From Nitrospira sp. (GTDB lineage: Bacteria; Nitrospirota; Nitrospiria; Nitrospirales; Nitrospiraceae), in the NCBI GenBank assembly GCA_015903945.1, contig JABMDL010000009.1, positions 1 through 64,000 on the forward strand: a stretch of 64,000 bases of DNA, given 5' to 3'. A program made the translations under genes and the position numbers. Positions 19,487 to 29,942 of this stretch are shown piece by piece; position 1 is the stretch's first letter, and each line of letters begins with the position of its first letter. The notes below the pieces were generated by a model that saw nothing but the letters and a program-made list of their open reading frames with translations, searched no databases and was not told the DNA's origin.

Positions 19487-19816
19487 ATGAGGCTCAAAAT
19501 TACAGGCCGGCACATGGACATCACCCCTGCGCTAAAAGACTATGTCGAAACACGGTTCGGTCGGCTGGATCGCTACGGGTTGAAAGTCGAGTCGCTTGAG
19601 GTTGTCCTGGGAGTGGAAAAACTCCAGCACAAGGCCGAAGCGATCGGAACCGTCAACGGCAAATCGGTGCAGGCGAAAACGTCGACTTCAGAGATGTATG
19701 CCACGATTGATGCCCTCGTCGACCGGGTCGATGCGCAGCTTCGAAAGTGGAAGGAGCGATTGGCTGACCACAAACCCGGCAAGACACGTCGCATCCGTAG
19801 CTCCTCCAGCATCTGA
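19487..19816 (+). CDS. hpf: Ribosome hibernation promoting factor, short form
   Basis: A 109-residue HPF/YfiA-type protein. The ATG at 19487 follows GGAGG by a normal distance and is preferred to the TTG at 19475. The pattern I-T-G-R-H-M-x-I-T-P-A-L-K-D-Y-V and D-A-L-V-D-R-V-D-x-Q-L-R-K-W-K matches the family. It has no long-form dimerisation domain. It dimerises or silences 70S ribosomes in stationary phase. The rpoN-hpf order is conserved. Confidence 0.93.
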   Translation: MRLKITGRHMDITPALKDYVETRFGRLDRYGLKVESLEVVLGVEKLQHKAEAIGTVNGKSVQAKTSTSEMYATIDALVDRVDAQLRKWKERLADHKPGKTRRIRSSSSI

Positions 19817-19882
19817 GGCCACTCTGGCGCCGAAAACAGAGCGTAGATCCTTGCTCCTGGCATGGCCGGTATAGGAGTGTTT

Positions 19883-20750
19883 GTGCCTGAACGTCATGAG
19901 GCGCGGCTCAATTTAGTTATCGTCAGCGGGCTATCTGGTTCCGGAAAGTCCCACGCGCTCAAGGCCTTTGAGGACGCAGGCTATTTCTGTATCGATAACC
20001 TTCCTCCAGCCCTTCTTCCGACATTTGCCGACCTCTGTAATCGGCAGCACGGGGAGATTACCAACGTGGCGTTGGGAATTGACATTCGAGAGCGCGTGTT
20101 TTTTTCGGATCTCGTCGGCATTCTGGAACGGGTCAAAGCGCTCGGCCACTCTGTTCAGCTGCTGTTTTTTGAGGCACGCGAAGAAGTGCTGCTCAGGCGG
20201 TTTTCTGAATCCAGACGGCCGCATCCAGTGATGCCCCAGTTGCCCGTATCAGAAGGTGTGAGATTCGAGAAGGAACGGCTGGCAGAACTCCGGCGACACG
20301 CCGACCGCGTGATCGACACGTCCGATTTAACCGTGCATGAGTTGCGAGATCTTCTTGCAACCCAGTTTCGGCAAGGTCAGAGCGAGAAGAAGCTGACCAT
20401 ATCGCTGTTGACGTTCGGCTACAAGTTCGGAATCCCCTATGAAATTGATCTGCTCTTTGACGTGCGGTTTCTCAAAAACCCGTACTTCGTCCCAGACCTG
20501 AAGTCTCTGTCAGGGGAGGATCCGCGCGTACGTTCTTTCGTCCTTACGGACCCCAATGCCGTCGTCCTCATTGAGCATCTCGAGAAGCTGTTGCAGTTTC
20601 TCATTCCGTTGTTTGAACGTGAGCCTCGCAGCTACCTGACCTACTGGAGGACGCCACCGTTCCGTTGCCGTGGCCGGCCGCTTGCAGGAAAGCCTCGCGG
20701 CCATCGGCTACAAAGTTTCCCTCAAGCATCGAGACATCCAGAAGTCATAG
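19883..20750 (+). pseudogene. rapZ: RNase adapter RapZ/YvcJ-type NTPase, frameshifted near its end
   Basis: The Walker A motif (G-L-S-G-S-G-K-S) and most of the RapZ fold are intact. The reading frame is normal to Ser-Tyr-Leu-Thr at 20641. The family then expects I/V-A-I-G-C-T-G-G-x-H-R-S. Here T-G-G-R-H-R-S and the rest of the C-terminus, ending K-H-R-D-I-Q-K-S with a TAG at 20748, continue in the +1 frame from 20643. The gap fits a loss of 14 bases that removed I-A-I-G-C. Unless this is an assembly error, ribosomes read on to a stop at 20828 with an unrelated tail. The GTG at 19883, five bases after AGGAG, is the likelier start; the ATG at 19862 lacks a binding site. RapZ binds small RNAs and UDP-GlcNAc through its C-terminal domain in E. 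coli. Confidence 0.9.
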
Positions 20751-21107
20751 CCCGCGAGCATCCTTCCTTTGTTGAGCCTACGCCACCTATTTCGTTTCTT
20801 CCGGTTTTCTTGACAGACAGACCATATTGACTATACTTGCCTGTGTGCAGAACAAAAACGGAATTCTTAAGTGGAAGTATTGACGTATAACACCTGTTGC
20901 ACAGTTCAAAGCGGGCTGGTCTCATGCCGCGCAAGAGCAGTCGGCTGTTGGATAGCTTTTGGGCAACGCTCTTTTGCTGGGAACGCGAGAGATTAATCAC
21001 GGGGTCTCCTCGGGAATGGAGAAGCTTGAGGCAGAATACAAAAAGCAACGTGTCAGAAATCGAGAAACTTATTCGCGTACGAAAGATTGTGGTGTAGGGT
21101 GACGGTC
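20751..21107 (+). other. rapZ-pilM gap, pil operon leader
   Basis: This 357-base stretch holds the out-of-frame readthrough of rapZ (to 20830), a promoter-like pair at 20810-20837 and about 250 bases of untranslated leader. A 57-residue frame from the ATG at 20924 has no ribosome binding site and no recognisable feature, so I do not call it a gene. Confidence 0.5.
20810..20837 (+). promoter_or_regulatory. Candidate sigma-70 promoter of pilMNOPQ
   Basis: A perfect TTGACA (20810-20815) and TATACT (20832-20837) separated by 16 bases make the best housekeeping-type promoter in the window. It would give a leader of about 260 bases before pilM. Confidence 0.7.
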
Positions 21108-22217
21108 ATGCCATTAATGAGCTCGTTCAAAAACGTATTTGAAACCGACCTGATTTCATACTTAACGCCTCGCCGTCAGTTGGTTGGGCTAGACATCGGC
21201 TCGAGTGCGATCAAGTTGGTGCAAGTGAAGGAAAGCAAGGGACGATATTCCCTTCAGAAATTTGGATATAAGCCGCTTGAGCCGGAAGTCATTGTGGACG
21301 GTACTGTCATGGACGAAGGACGTGTCGTATCCGCCATTCGCGAACTGTTCGATGAAACCAAGGTCAAAAACAAACAGGTTGCAATCTCAATCTCCGGTCA
21401 TGCCGTGATTGTGAAGAAAATCAGCCTCCCTCCGATGCCGGACGAAGAATTGGAAGGTCAAGTGAAACTGGCCGCCGAGCAGTACATTCCGTTCGATATC
21501 AACGAAGTGAATATCGATTTTCATGTGTTGCCAGCGACGGCATCAGAGGACAACCAGGGAGAGATGTCGATCATATTGGTAGCCGCGAAGAAGGACAAGA
21601 TAAACGAGCTGACAGAGCTGGTGAAAGGGGCGGGTCTGGTACCGATGGTCATGGATGTCGACGCATTTGCTGTCGAAAACATGCATGCCATCAATTATCC
21701 AATGACACAGGAAGAAACCACGGCGCTGGTCAATATCGGAGCCAGTGTGATGAATGTGAACATTATCCGTGGCGGATCCTCTCTGTTCACGCGGGACATT
21801 CCTCTGGGAGGGAATCGGTACACGGAGGCGATTCAGCGAGAAATGGGCATGTCATATGAGGAGGCGGAAGAAAGCAAGAAAAAGCTCTCGGGCGACTCCA
21901 GCTCCGGCGCGATGGCCAGCGTCATCAACAACGTGAATGGGGAGGTCGCCTCTGAGATCGCTAGGACGGTGGATTATTTCAAGACATCTGCTGCGAACGC
22001 TGAATTGGATCGGGTCCTTGTGTGCGGGGGAGTCGCAAAAACCAGGGGGTTGATTCAGCTGCTTGGGGACCGGATGCAAATATCCGTCGAAGTGGCCGAC
22101 CCCTTTGGGGAAGTTGATCTTACTGGGTGCGACATTGACCCCGATATGCTCGCCGAGTGTGGATCTTCTGCGGCTGTCGGTGTTGGATTGGCGTTGAGAG
22201 CTGTGGGTGACCGATGA
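21108..22217 (+). CDS. pilM: Type IV pilus assembly protein PilM
   Basis: A 369-residue actin-like cytoplasmic ATPase. The family motifs V-G-L-D-I-G-S-S-A-I-K, the F-D-I-N-E-V segment, V-N-I-G-A-S and V-C-G-G-V-A are present. PilM anchors the pilus alignment complex by holding the N-terminal tail of PilN. The ATG at 21108 follows AGGGTGA; the frame opens at 21087 without homology. The stop overlaps pilN by four bases. Confidence 0.95.
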   Translation: MPLMSSFKNVFETDLISYLTPRRQLVGLDIGSSAIKLVQVKESKGRYSLQKFGYKPLEPEVIVDGTVMDEGRVVSAIRELFDETKVKNKQVAISISGHAVIVKKISLPPMPDEELEGQVKLAAEQYIPFDINEVNIDFHVLPATASEDNQGEMSIILVAAKKDKINELTELVKGAGLVPMVMDVDAFAVENMHAINYPMTQEETTALVNIGASVMNVNIIRGGSSLFTRDIPLGGNRYTEAIQREMGMSYEEAEESKKKLSGDSSSGAMASVINNVNGEVASEIARTVDYFKTSAANAELDRVLVCGGVAKTRGLIQLLGDRMQISVEVADPFGEVDLTGCDIDPDMLAECGSSAAVGVGLALRAVGDR

Positions 22218-22768
22218 TTCGCATCAATCTTCTCTCCGTCGGGCCGAAAGCGAAGAAGGCGAAGCCACAATATGACGTGCGAGCACAAGTGTTGCTCGGT
22301 GTGGGGGTCTTGGCGATCACGGTGGCGGGATGCTGGTGGTATTCAGCCGCGCTCGATAGCGAAATCGAAACACTGCAAGAGGAGAAACAAACCAAAGAAA
22401 AACAGATCGCTCAGTTGAAAGAGCAGGTCAAGCAAGTTCAGGACTTCGAACAAAAGAAGAAATTGCTCGAGGACAAGAATCGGATCATTGATCAGCTCGA
22501 ACAGTCGAGGACTGGACCAGTCAAGGTGCTTGATCACGTGAGCCAGAGTATCGAGCCTCTTAAGCTATGGTTGACCAAGCTGGGTATGTCGGGCGACTCT
22601 ATCGAGCTGGAGGGCAGAGCTCTCACGAATGATGACGTTGTGGAGTTTGCGAACAATTTACGTCGGACGGAATATTTCACCGGAATCAATCTTCAGGAAA
22701 GCAAGGCGGCGGTCGAAAACAAGATCAATGTGTATCAATTTCGACTGATGTTCCGTCTGAAGGGATGA
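22214..22768 (+). CDS. pilN: Type IV pilus assembly protein PilN
   Basis: A 184-residue bitopic inner-membrane protein. It starts M-I-R-I-N-L-L, the conserved peptide that PilM grips. One membrane helix lies at about 27-47, followed by a coiled coil (about 50-95) and a small periplasmic ferredoxin-like domain. It pairs with PilO. It overlaps both neighbours by four bases. Confidence 0.93.
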   Translation: MIRINLLSVGPKAKKAKPQYDVRAQVLLGVGVLAITVAGCWWYSAALDSEIETLQEEKQTKEKQIAQLKEQVKQVQDFEQKKKLLEDKNRIIDQLEQSRTGPVKVLDHVSQSIEPLKLWLTKLGMSGDSIELEGRALTNDDVVEFANNLRRTEYFTGINLQESKAAVENKINVYQFRLMFRLKG

Positions 22769-23412
22769 GCATGGAATGGCCGTCGGCTAACCTTGACGCG
22801 CTTCGCAATGTTCCGGCCCCGCAGAAGGCCGCGCTGCTGTTTCTCATGGTGGGAAGCATCGTTGCCGGGTTCTACTTTTACATTGCGGAGCCGAAATCGG
22901 GGGAAATAGCGACGCTTCAGGCCGGGAATGGTCAACTGGAAAACGAGATTCAGACACTGACCATCAAGGTGAAGCATCTTGATGAGTTAATGGCTGCGAG
23001 CAAGCAGCTCGAAGTCGAGTTGGCGAAGAAGAAGGAACGTCTCCCCCCTGAAGAAGAAGCGATCATGTTGTTGAAACAAGTGTCGGACCTTGGAGTTCGA
23101 CTGGGGCTGGATATCCGGTTGTGGAAGCCTGGGGCACCATCTGAAGATGCGTCGAAACTGTTTGTCAGGATGCCCGTCAACGTGGAGGTGTCAGGCGTCT
23201 ATCACACGGCGGCCTTGTTTTTCGATCGTATCAACCGACTCCCGCGAATCGTCACCGTATCAGGGTTGAGAATGGGGTCTCCAAAAATCGATCAGGGACG
23301 GATTGTGTCGCAAACGACATTTGACCTTATTGCGTACGCAGCTCCGCAAGAAAAGCCGACGGCAGCTGCCAGGCCTGGTGCGCCTGTTCAACCGCTGCAA
23401 CCAGGTAAGTAA
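22765..23412 (+). CDS. pilO: Type IV pilus assembly protein PilO
   Basis: A 215-residue PilO: membrane helix at about 22-42, coiled coil (about 50-95), then the compact periplasmic domain, with a Pro/Ala-rich end. It heterodimerises with PilN to link PilM to PilP and PilQ. Assignment rests on topology, the pattern K-K-E-R-L-P-P-E and gene order. Confidence 0.92.
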   Translation: MSMEWPSANLDALRNVPAPQKAALLFLMVGSIVAGFYFYIAEPKSGEIATLQAGNGQLENEIQTLTIKVKHLDELMAASKQLEVELAKKKERLPPEEEAIMLLKQVSDLGVRLGLDIRLWKPGAPSEDASKLFVRMPVNVEVSGVYHTAALFFDRINRLPRIVTVSGLRMGSPKIDQGRIVSQTTFDLIAYAAPQEKPTAAARPGAPVQPLQPGK

Positions 23413-23427
23413 GGGGCTAGCACAGGG

Positions 23428-24051
23428 ATGCTAAACCATAACTCGGAACCATCAATGAGAAACCGATTCCTCGTTCAGGGAGGCGTAGCGGCTCTTCTGT
23501 TGCTTGTGGGTCCGGAGATCGGGTGTGCGCAGGACAATACTCTTCTCGCTCAAGCGCAGATCGGTTCGATGAGACAGGAATCTATCAAGGCGTCAGCCAT
23601 ACCGGATAGCCCACGAACGATCTCGCCTGCAGCTGATGCGCTTTCGTCCGGTGGAGTGGCGCAGCTCCCGGCGATGGCGCCACCCATCGATGGCATGGTT
23701 GGGTCAGGGTACGATCCTTCAGGCCGTCGAGACCCCTTTGCTCCGGTGATTCTGGACCTCCAGCCTGGCAAGATTGATGAGAATCTTCCCCCACTCCAGC
23801 GCGTCACATTGACCGAGCTCAATCTGATCGCCATCGTGTGGGGAGCCTATGGGTATACGGCCATGGTCCAGACTCCCGAGGGGCATGGGTATACTGTCAG
23901 GCGGGGTACAAGGGTCGGACAGAATAATGGCGTTGTCAGTGCAGTCACAGAGCGAGGGATCATCGTGCAAGAACGGTTCACCGATGTGTATGGCAAGAAG
24001 CAGGAGCGTGAGCACGTCAAGCTCCTCCATCCGAAAGAAGGCTCAGAATGA
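23428..24051 (+). CDS. pilP: Type IV pilus assembly protein PilP
   Basis: About 207 residues, or 198 if the ATG at 23455 is used. A hydrophobic signal ends in G-C-A-Q, which could be lipidated although the lipobox is not canonical. A Pro/Ser-rich linker leads to the PilP core: G-R-R-D-P-F-A-P, L-T-E-L-N-L-I-A-I-V-W-G and V-R-R-G-T-R-V-G. It connects PilNO to the secretin PilQ, whose start overlaps its stop. Confidence 0.92.
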   Translation: MLNHNSEPSMRNRFLVQGGVAALLLLVGPEIGCAQDNTLLAQAQIGSMRQESIKASAIPDSPRTISPAADALSSGGVAQLPAMAPPIDGMVGSGYDPSGRRDPFAPVILDLQPGKIDENLPPLQRVTLTELNLIAIVWGAYGYTAMVQTPEGHGYTVRRGTRVGQNNGVVSAVTERGIIVQERFTDVYGKKQEREHVKLLHPKEGSE

Positions 24052-26048
24052 AACCACTACGACCCAGAACAGATGGCGGGATGATGGCTACGCGTTTGTT
24101 AGGAGCCTTCGGGCTTGTACTGATTGTCCTAGGCGTGCAGGCCGGTGCAATGCCGCTTGGCACTAAGGATCAGCAAGGGGTGGACCAGTCTCGGGTGGAA
24201 GGAAACCTTGCGCACACGGAAAACGCTACACGTGGGTTGCCAGCCCAATCAGTGACTCACATCGAATTGCGTCCCGAGGAAGACCAGATCACCGTGGCCA
24301 TCGTCGGTGATGGCAAGTTATTTCCTGCGGCTTGGTTGGTGGATGATACCCGTCTCGTTGTCGATCTGCCGGCGGTATCCTCGGCGCTTGGCCAATCTGT
24401 CATCAACGGGCACCATGGTTTGCTGAAAAAGATTCGAGTGGGGCACCATGCCGACAAAGCTCGGCTCGTGTTCGACTTGACTGATCGCCCGGTCTATTCC
24501 ATCAAGGAGGACGGGGACACGCTACTGGTGACGCTCAAGCCGGATCGAGAGGGAGTGACTCCTCTCCCTCTCGCCCAGCCAGCACGAGCTGTCGATGTAA
24601 CAGCAGCCGACCGTGAAAAGCTTAAGGTCCGTTTCGAACCGGCTACTCGTCTTGTGAAAAGTACTGCCAGAATGATCAGTCCTGCACCATCCACATTCCG
24701 AGTGCAGCCAGTTCAGATGGTCTCAGACAATACTGCTCCTGAGAAAGATAACCGCGCAGATGACGTTGTCGTAGGGCAGACCCGTTTTGTGGGGCGACGG
24801 ATCTCCCTCGATTTCCAGCAGGCTGATATCAGCAATATCCTGAGATTGATTGCGGAAGTCAGCGGATTCAATATTGTGGTTGGAGAAGGCGTCAAAGCCA
24901 AGGTCACGATGAAGCTCGTCAGTGTGCCGTGGGACCAAGCGCTGGATATGCTCCTAAAGATGAATGGGCTTGGAATGATTCGCCAAGGATCTATCGTCTG
25001 GATTGATACTCTGGGAAATCTTGCAAGACAACAAGATGAAGAAGCAAGGGCTAAAGATGCCAAGGTCAAGGCCGAGGAATTAGTTGACCGGGTGTTCTAT
25101 ATCAAGAATCTTCCGGCGCAAGAGGTGATGGCCTCTTTGCGGCAGAACTTAAGCCCGCGGGGCGTCATGCAATTCAGTGCGGGAAGTAATGCGCTGATTG
25201 TGCGTGATACGGAGACCAAACTCGGTATTATTAGGCAGCTTGTTGAAGGGCTCGATCTGGAAGTTCCGCAGGTTCAGATTGAGGCGCGCATTGTCCAGGC
25301 GGATACGGTCTATGCCAGAGGATTAGGGATTCAATGGGGTTTCCAAGCAGGGAATCGGACTCTCTCAGATTTTGGACTGGTGTCAAATATTACCGGTCCT
25401 TTTGCAGAAGCAGCGGGGGGGACGGGAACCAGCACGATCGCACGAAACTTCTTGGTGAACTTGCCAGCGCAGGTAGGCGGCTTGCCGGCTGTGCCTTCGC
25501 TCGGTTGGACGTTTGGAAAGCTCGGCGGGGATTTTGCGTTGGACATGCGTCTGTCCGCCGGTGAATTGCTGGGGTTAACCAAGGTTATTGCCGCCCCCAA
25601 GATCACGACATTGGACAAACGGGAGGCGAAAATTTCCCAGGGTGAGTCGATTCCGTTCCAAACGACGTCTTTGCAAGGTACGCAGACGACGTTTGTCGAT
25701 GCCAACTTGGAACTGAATGTGACGCCACAGATCACGTCGCGTGACCCCAAGGAAGAGTCAAAGAGAATCCTGTTACGTGTGCGGGCGACTCGAAATGCAG
25801 TCGGTGCCCGGAGCAATCCGGCCGGTCCCAGCATTGATCGACGAGAGGCGAATACTCAGGTGCTTGTGAGGGATGGAGAGACCATGGTGATCGGTGGTGT
25901 CTTCGTCGATACCCAGAATAACAACGTCCAGGGAGTGCCGTATATGTCCCGCATTCCCGTCTTAGGGTGGCTGTTCAAGAACAAGTCGGAGTCGGTCTCT
26001 AAACAAGAGTTGCTCATTTTCCTGACGCCGAGCATTGTCAAGACCTAA
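24048..26048 (+). CDS. pilQ: Type IV pilus secretin PilQ
   Basis: A 666-residue outer-membrane secretin. In order: signal peptide (about 15-35), one AMIN domain that binds peptidoglycan (about 60-165), an STN/N0 domain (R-I-S-L-D-F-Q-Q-A-D-I, about 245-325), an N1 domain, and the C-terminal secretin pore with the V-P-x-L-G-W-L-F-K signature near the end. It forms the gate through which the pilus passes. Confidence 0.96.
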   Translation: MKPLRPRTDGGMMATRLLGAFGLVLIVLGVQAGAMPLGTKDQQGVDQSRVEGNLAHTENATRGLPAQSVTHIELRPEEDQITVAIVGDGKLFPAAWLVDDTRLVVDLPAVSSALGQSVINGHHGLLKKIRVGHHADKARLVFDLTDRPVYSIKEDGDTLLVTLKPDREGVTPLPLAQPARAVDVTAADREKLKVRFEPATRLVKSTARMISPAPSTFRVQPVQMVSDNTAPEKDNRADDVVVGQTRFVGRRISLDFQQADISNILRLIAEVSGFNIVVGEGVKAKVTMKLVSVPWDQALDMLLKMNGLGMIRQGSIVWIDTLGNLARQQDEEARAKDAKVKAEELVDRVFYIKNLPAQEVMASLRQNLSPRGVMQFSAGSNALIVRDTETKLGIIRQLVEGLDLEVPQVQIEARIVQADTVYARGLGIQWGFQAGNRTLSDFGLVSNITGPFAEAAGGTGTSTIARNFLVNLPAQVGGLPAVPSLGWTFGKLGGDFALDMRLSAGELLGLTKVIAAPKITTLDKREAKISQGESIPFQTTSLQGTQTTFVDANLELNVTPQITSRDPKEESKRILLRVRATRNAVGARSNPAGPSIDRREANTQVLVRDGETMVIGGVFVDTQNNNVQGVPYMSRIPVLGWLFKNKSESVSKQELLIFLTPSIVKT

Positions 26049-26362
26049 TCGTTTCCCGCTGGTCCTCATTCTCTCGTGATCAGAGAAGAAGGCGGTGTGG
26101 TTCCAAGCTGAACCACGCCGCCTTCCTCGTTTGTGACGGATGAGCGAGAGCCCCCGTGTCTTTCGGTAGCCTCTCCCTGGCCTCACGTTTTGACTCACTC
26201 ATCAGAGACACCCCGCACATCGAATGAGAGGGTTCTTTTAGTTTGGGCGAGGCCGTGCTACGATCAGCCCCCTTTTGGACTCGCCGCAAACATTCACAAG
26301 GGGCGTGATGGCGCTGCTCTTCGTGGGCGAGCCCATTGCTCCCCATTTTATAAGGCAATGCG
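26049..26362 (+). other. pilQ-aroB gap
   Basis: This 314-base stretch holds the pilQ terminator and then about 240 bases without a supported gene. A weak TTTTAG/TACGAT pair with 17-base spacing at 26236-26264 might drive aroB. Confidence 0.4.
26089..26124 (+). terminator. Terminator after pilQ
   Basis: Positions 26089-26103 (AAGGCGGTGTGGTTC) pair with 26110-26124 over 15 bases with a single G-U pair and a six-base loop; CCTCGTTTGT follows. It closes the pil operon. Confidence 0.8.
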
Positions 26363-27502
26363 ATGGCTGCCTCAATCGTTCCTGTATCTCTCAATGAACG
26401 AAGTTACAAAATCCTGATCCAGGCTGGGTTGTTGAGACGGCTTGGGACGAGGCTCGATGAGCTGGGTGTAAGAGGAAAAGCGGGGATTGTGACGGACCGG
26501 AATGTCGCGCAGCACTATCTGCCCCGGTTGGTGCACACACTCAAGCGGAGCGGCATCGATGCGGTGCCCATCGTGCTGGCTCCCGGAGAACAGTCCAAGA
26601 CATTGGATACCGTCGAACACATTCTGGATGTGCTGGCACGGCACCGGTTTGAGCGCTCTTCCTATCTCTTTGCGCTCGGTGGAGGGGTGGTCGGCGATTT
26701 GGCCGGATTTGCCGCGGCGATCTATCAGCGCGGTATCCCGTTCATCCAGACCCCGACGACCCTCATCGCGCAAGCCGATTCGAGTGTCGGTGGAAAAACC
26801 GGAGTTGATCACCGGCTTGGGAAGAATCTCATCGGCGCGTTTTATCAGCCCAAGGAGGTCTGGATCGATCCATTGACGCTCCGGACATTGCCGATGCGAG
26901 AATGGATTGCCGGGCTTGCGGAAGTCATCAAGTACGGAATCATCGCCGATGAAAAGTTTTTCTCATATCTAGAACGGACAATGCCGGGTCTGCGCAAGCG
27001 GGAATCTGCCACCGTGGCTGCTGCGGTCAAGCGTTCCTGCGAACTCAAGGCTCACGTCGTGGCATCGGATGAGCGGGAGTCGGACCGCAGGCGCATCCTC
27101 AACTACGGCCATACGATCGGCCATGCGCTCGAAACATTGGGCGGGTATCAGTCACTCGTTCACGGTGAGGCGGTCGGGATTGGCCTGGTTCAGGAGGCCG
27201 ATCTTGCCTGCTATCTGGGACTCTGCGATCGAAGCGTCGTGGAACGAATTCGGAAGGTCGTCCAGGCCGCCGGCCTCTCTGATTGCTTGCCTCCCTGGCA
27301 GTCCGCCAAAATCTGGAAAGCGATGCTCCACGACAAGAAAGTGTCTCACGGGCAAGTGGTGGGCGTGTGGCCCGAACGAATTGGACAGGTTCGCATGATG
27401 CCAATAGACGAGGAGTCATTTCGGCAATGGCACAAAGCTGTACACCGGGGGAATTCAGGCGGGAGGCCGTTCCAAACAAGGACGGTTGTCCGGGAAAAGT
27501 AG
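26363..27502 (+). CDS. aroB: 3-dehydroquinate synthase
   Basis: A 379-residue AroB, second enzyme of the shikimate pathway (DAHP to 3-dehydroquinate, NAD- and metal-dependent). Motifs: G-G-G-V-V-G-D-L-A-G-F-A-A, T-T-L-I-A-Q-A-D-S-S-V-G-G-K-T, and the metal-binding H-T-I-G-H-A and H-G-E-A-V. A polar tail of about 25 residues exceeds the usual end. Its place after pilQ recalls the pil-aro cluster of proteobacteria; no aroK is seen here. Confidence 0.95.
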   Translation: MAASIVPVSLNERSYKILIQAGLLRRLGTRLDELGVRGKAGIVTDRNVAQHYLPRLVHTLKRSGIDAVPIVLAPGEQSKTLDTVEHILDVLARHRFERSSYLFALGGGVVGDLAGFAAAIYQRGIPFIQTPTTLIAQADSSVGGKTGVDHRLGKNLIGAFYQPKEVWIDPLTLRTLPMREWIAGLAEVIKYGIIADEKFFSYLERTMPGLRKRESATVAAAVKRSCELKAHVVASDERESDRRRILNYGHTIGHALETLGGYQSLVHGEAVGIGLVQEADLACYLGLCDRSVVERIRKVVQAAGLSDCLPPWQSAKIWKAMLHDKKVSHGQVVGVWPERIGQVRMMPIDEESFRQWHKAVHRGNSGGRPFQTRTVVREK

Positions 27503-27511
27503 GCATTGCAG

Positions 27512-29290
27512 ATGCGCAAGCTCCGGGTTGCTTTGGCACAGATCAATCCAACGGTCGGTGATCTCGCAGGGAATACGCGGCTCATCAAGTCGTGGATCAA
27601 GCAGGCGCGAAAGGCCGGCGCCGACCTGGTGGCATTTCCGGAGTTGGCGGTGACGGGATATCCTCCTGAAGATTTGCTCTTGAAACCACGATTCATCACG
27701 GAGAATCGCCAGGCGCTGACCGAATTGGCGCGTGAGTGTGTCGACATCGTGGCCGTCGTGGGCTACGTAGGGCAAGGCTCAGCATTGAAACAATCAATCT
27801 TGGCCTCTTCGGTTATTTGCGGGGACCAGCATGAACTGTACAACGCGGCGGCGATCATGGCGGGGCGGCGCTGTGTCGCCACCTATTGCAAGCAGCTGTT
27901 GCCGAACTATGGAGTCTTCGATGAGGGACGGTACTTCCATCCCGGTAGAAGGCTGTCGCTCATCACGCTTCGTGGTGTGACCCTGGGGGTCAACATCTGT
28001 GAAGACATCTGGTTTCCCGAAGGACCGACTCGTGTGCAAGCGATGGCTGGCGCGGAGGTGATCATCAATATCAACGCCTCTCCATTTCATATCGGCAAGA
28101 GCCGCTCCCGCGAGCAGATGCTGGCCACACGGGCTAGGGAGAACGGCGTCATCGTCACCTATACGAACACGGTCGGCGGACAGGATGAGCTGATTTTCGA
28201 CGGCAACAGCGTGATTGTGGATCAGAACGGTGAAGTGGTCGCCCGCGCGAAGGCGTTCGAAGAAGATCTGCTCGTGGCGGATCTCAATGTGGAAGGCGTG
28301 ACGCGGGGTGGTCTGGTTCCCGGACGGACCAAGGGGCTCAGTAGACGAGTGTCCGAATCGATCGAGCGCGTCGTGGTCAAGAGCGCTGCTCCGATCAGGG
28401 CGCGCACGCGGGCCGTTCCCCACGTGGAGCCGACCCTCAGCGAACTGGAGGAAGTGTATAAAGGGCTGGTACTGGGCGTGAGAGATTACGTTCACAAGAA
28501 CGGGTTTAAGAAAGTCGTCATCGGATTAAGCGGAGGGGTCGATTCCGCGCTGACCGCTGCGATCGCGGCGGATGCGCTCGGCGGTGCAAATGTGCTCGGC
28601 ATCTTCATGCCCTCTCCCTACACATCACAGGACAGCGAGGAAGATGTTGCCGAATTATCCCGTCGCTTGTCGATTGAGTGCCGGACCATCGGGATTACAT
28701 CCGCGTTGGATGTCTACATCCGTTCGCTTGCGCCGACCTTCGAAGGAAGACCGACTGATACGACAGAAGAGAATCTCCAGGCCAGGATCCGGGGCAATAT
28801 TCTCATGGCCGTTTCGAACAAATTCGGCCATCTGGTGCTGACGACGGGAAACAAGAGCGAGATGAGCGTGGGCTATGCCACGCTGTACGGCGACATGGCC
28901 GGGGGATTCGCGGTGATCAAAGATGTGCCGAAAACCATGGTATACGAATTGGCCAATCTGCGGAACCGGCAAAGCCCCACAGCGGCGATTCCGAAGCGCG
29001 TCATCGACCGTCCACCGACGGCGGAGCTGAAGCCGAATCAGAAAGACGAAGACAGTCTGCCTCCCTATCCGGTCCTGGATCCCATTTTGAAAGCCTACGT
29101 CGAAGAAGACCGGTCGATTGAGGAAATCATTGCCCTCGGGTTTGATCGCGGCACAGTTGTTCAGGTGGTGGGTCTGGTCGATCGGAGCGAATACAAACGG
29201 AGACAAGCCCCAGTGGGTATCAAGATTACCCATCGTGGCCTCGGGAAGGATCGGCGTATGCCGATCACGAACGGCTATCGCAGCTCGTAG
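27512..29290 (+). CDS. nadE: Glutamine-dependent NAD+ synthetase
   Basis: A 592-residue two-domain enzyme. The N-terminal nitrilase-type glutaminase has Glu in F-P-E-L, Lys in C-K-Q-L-L-P and Cys in N-I-C-E-D-I-W. The C-terminal NAD synthetase has the ATP pyrophosphatase loop S-G-G-V-D-S near residue 340. It converts deamido-NAD to NAD using glutamine. The ATG at 27512 (M-R-K-L-R-V) is preferred to the TTG at 27506. Confidence 0.96.
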   Translation: MRKLRVALAQINPTVGDLAGNTRLIKSWIKQARKAGADLVAFPELAVTGYPPEDLLLKPRFITENRQALTELARECVDIVAVVGYVGQGSALKQSILASSVICGDQHELYNAAAIMAGRRCVATYCKQLLPNYGVFDEGRYFHPGRRLSLITLRGVTLGVNICEDIWFPEGPTRVQAMAGAEVIININASPFHIGKSRSREQMLATRARENGVIVTYTNTVGGQDELIFDGNSVIVDQNGEVVARAKAFEEDLLVADLNVEGVTRGGLVPGRTKGLSRRVSESIERVVVKSAAPIRARTRAVPHVEPTLSELEEVYKGLVLGVRDYVHKNGFKKVVIGLSGGVDSALTAAIAADALGGANVLGIFMPSPYTSQDSEEDVAELSRRLSIECRTIGITSALDVYIRSLAPTFEGRPTDTTEENLQARIRGNILMAVSNKFGHLVLTTGNKSEMSVGYATLYGDMAGGFAVIKDVPKTMVYELANLRNRQSPTAAIPKRVIDRPPTAELKPNQKDEDSLPPYPVLDPILKAYVEEDRSIEEIIALGFDRGTVVQVVGLVDRSEYKRRQAPVGIKITHRGLGKDRRMPITNGYRSS

Positions 29291-29929
<639 letters not shown>

Positions 29930-29942
29930 TGGCAGGTGTAGG

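Noticed and set aside
20897-21097. 66-residue frame before pilM
   Set aside because: Non-ATG start, no ribosome binding site, no recognisable features; it lies in the pil operon leader.
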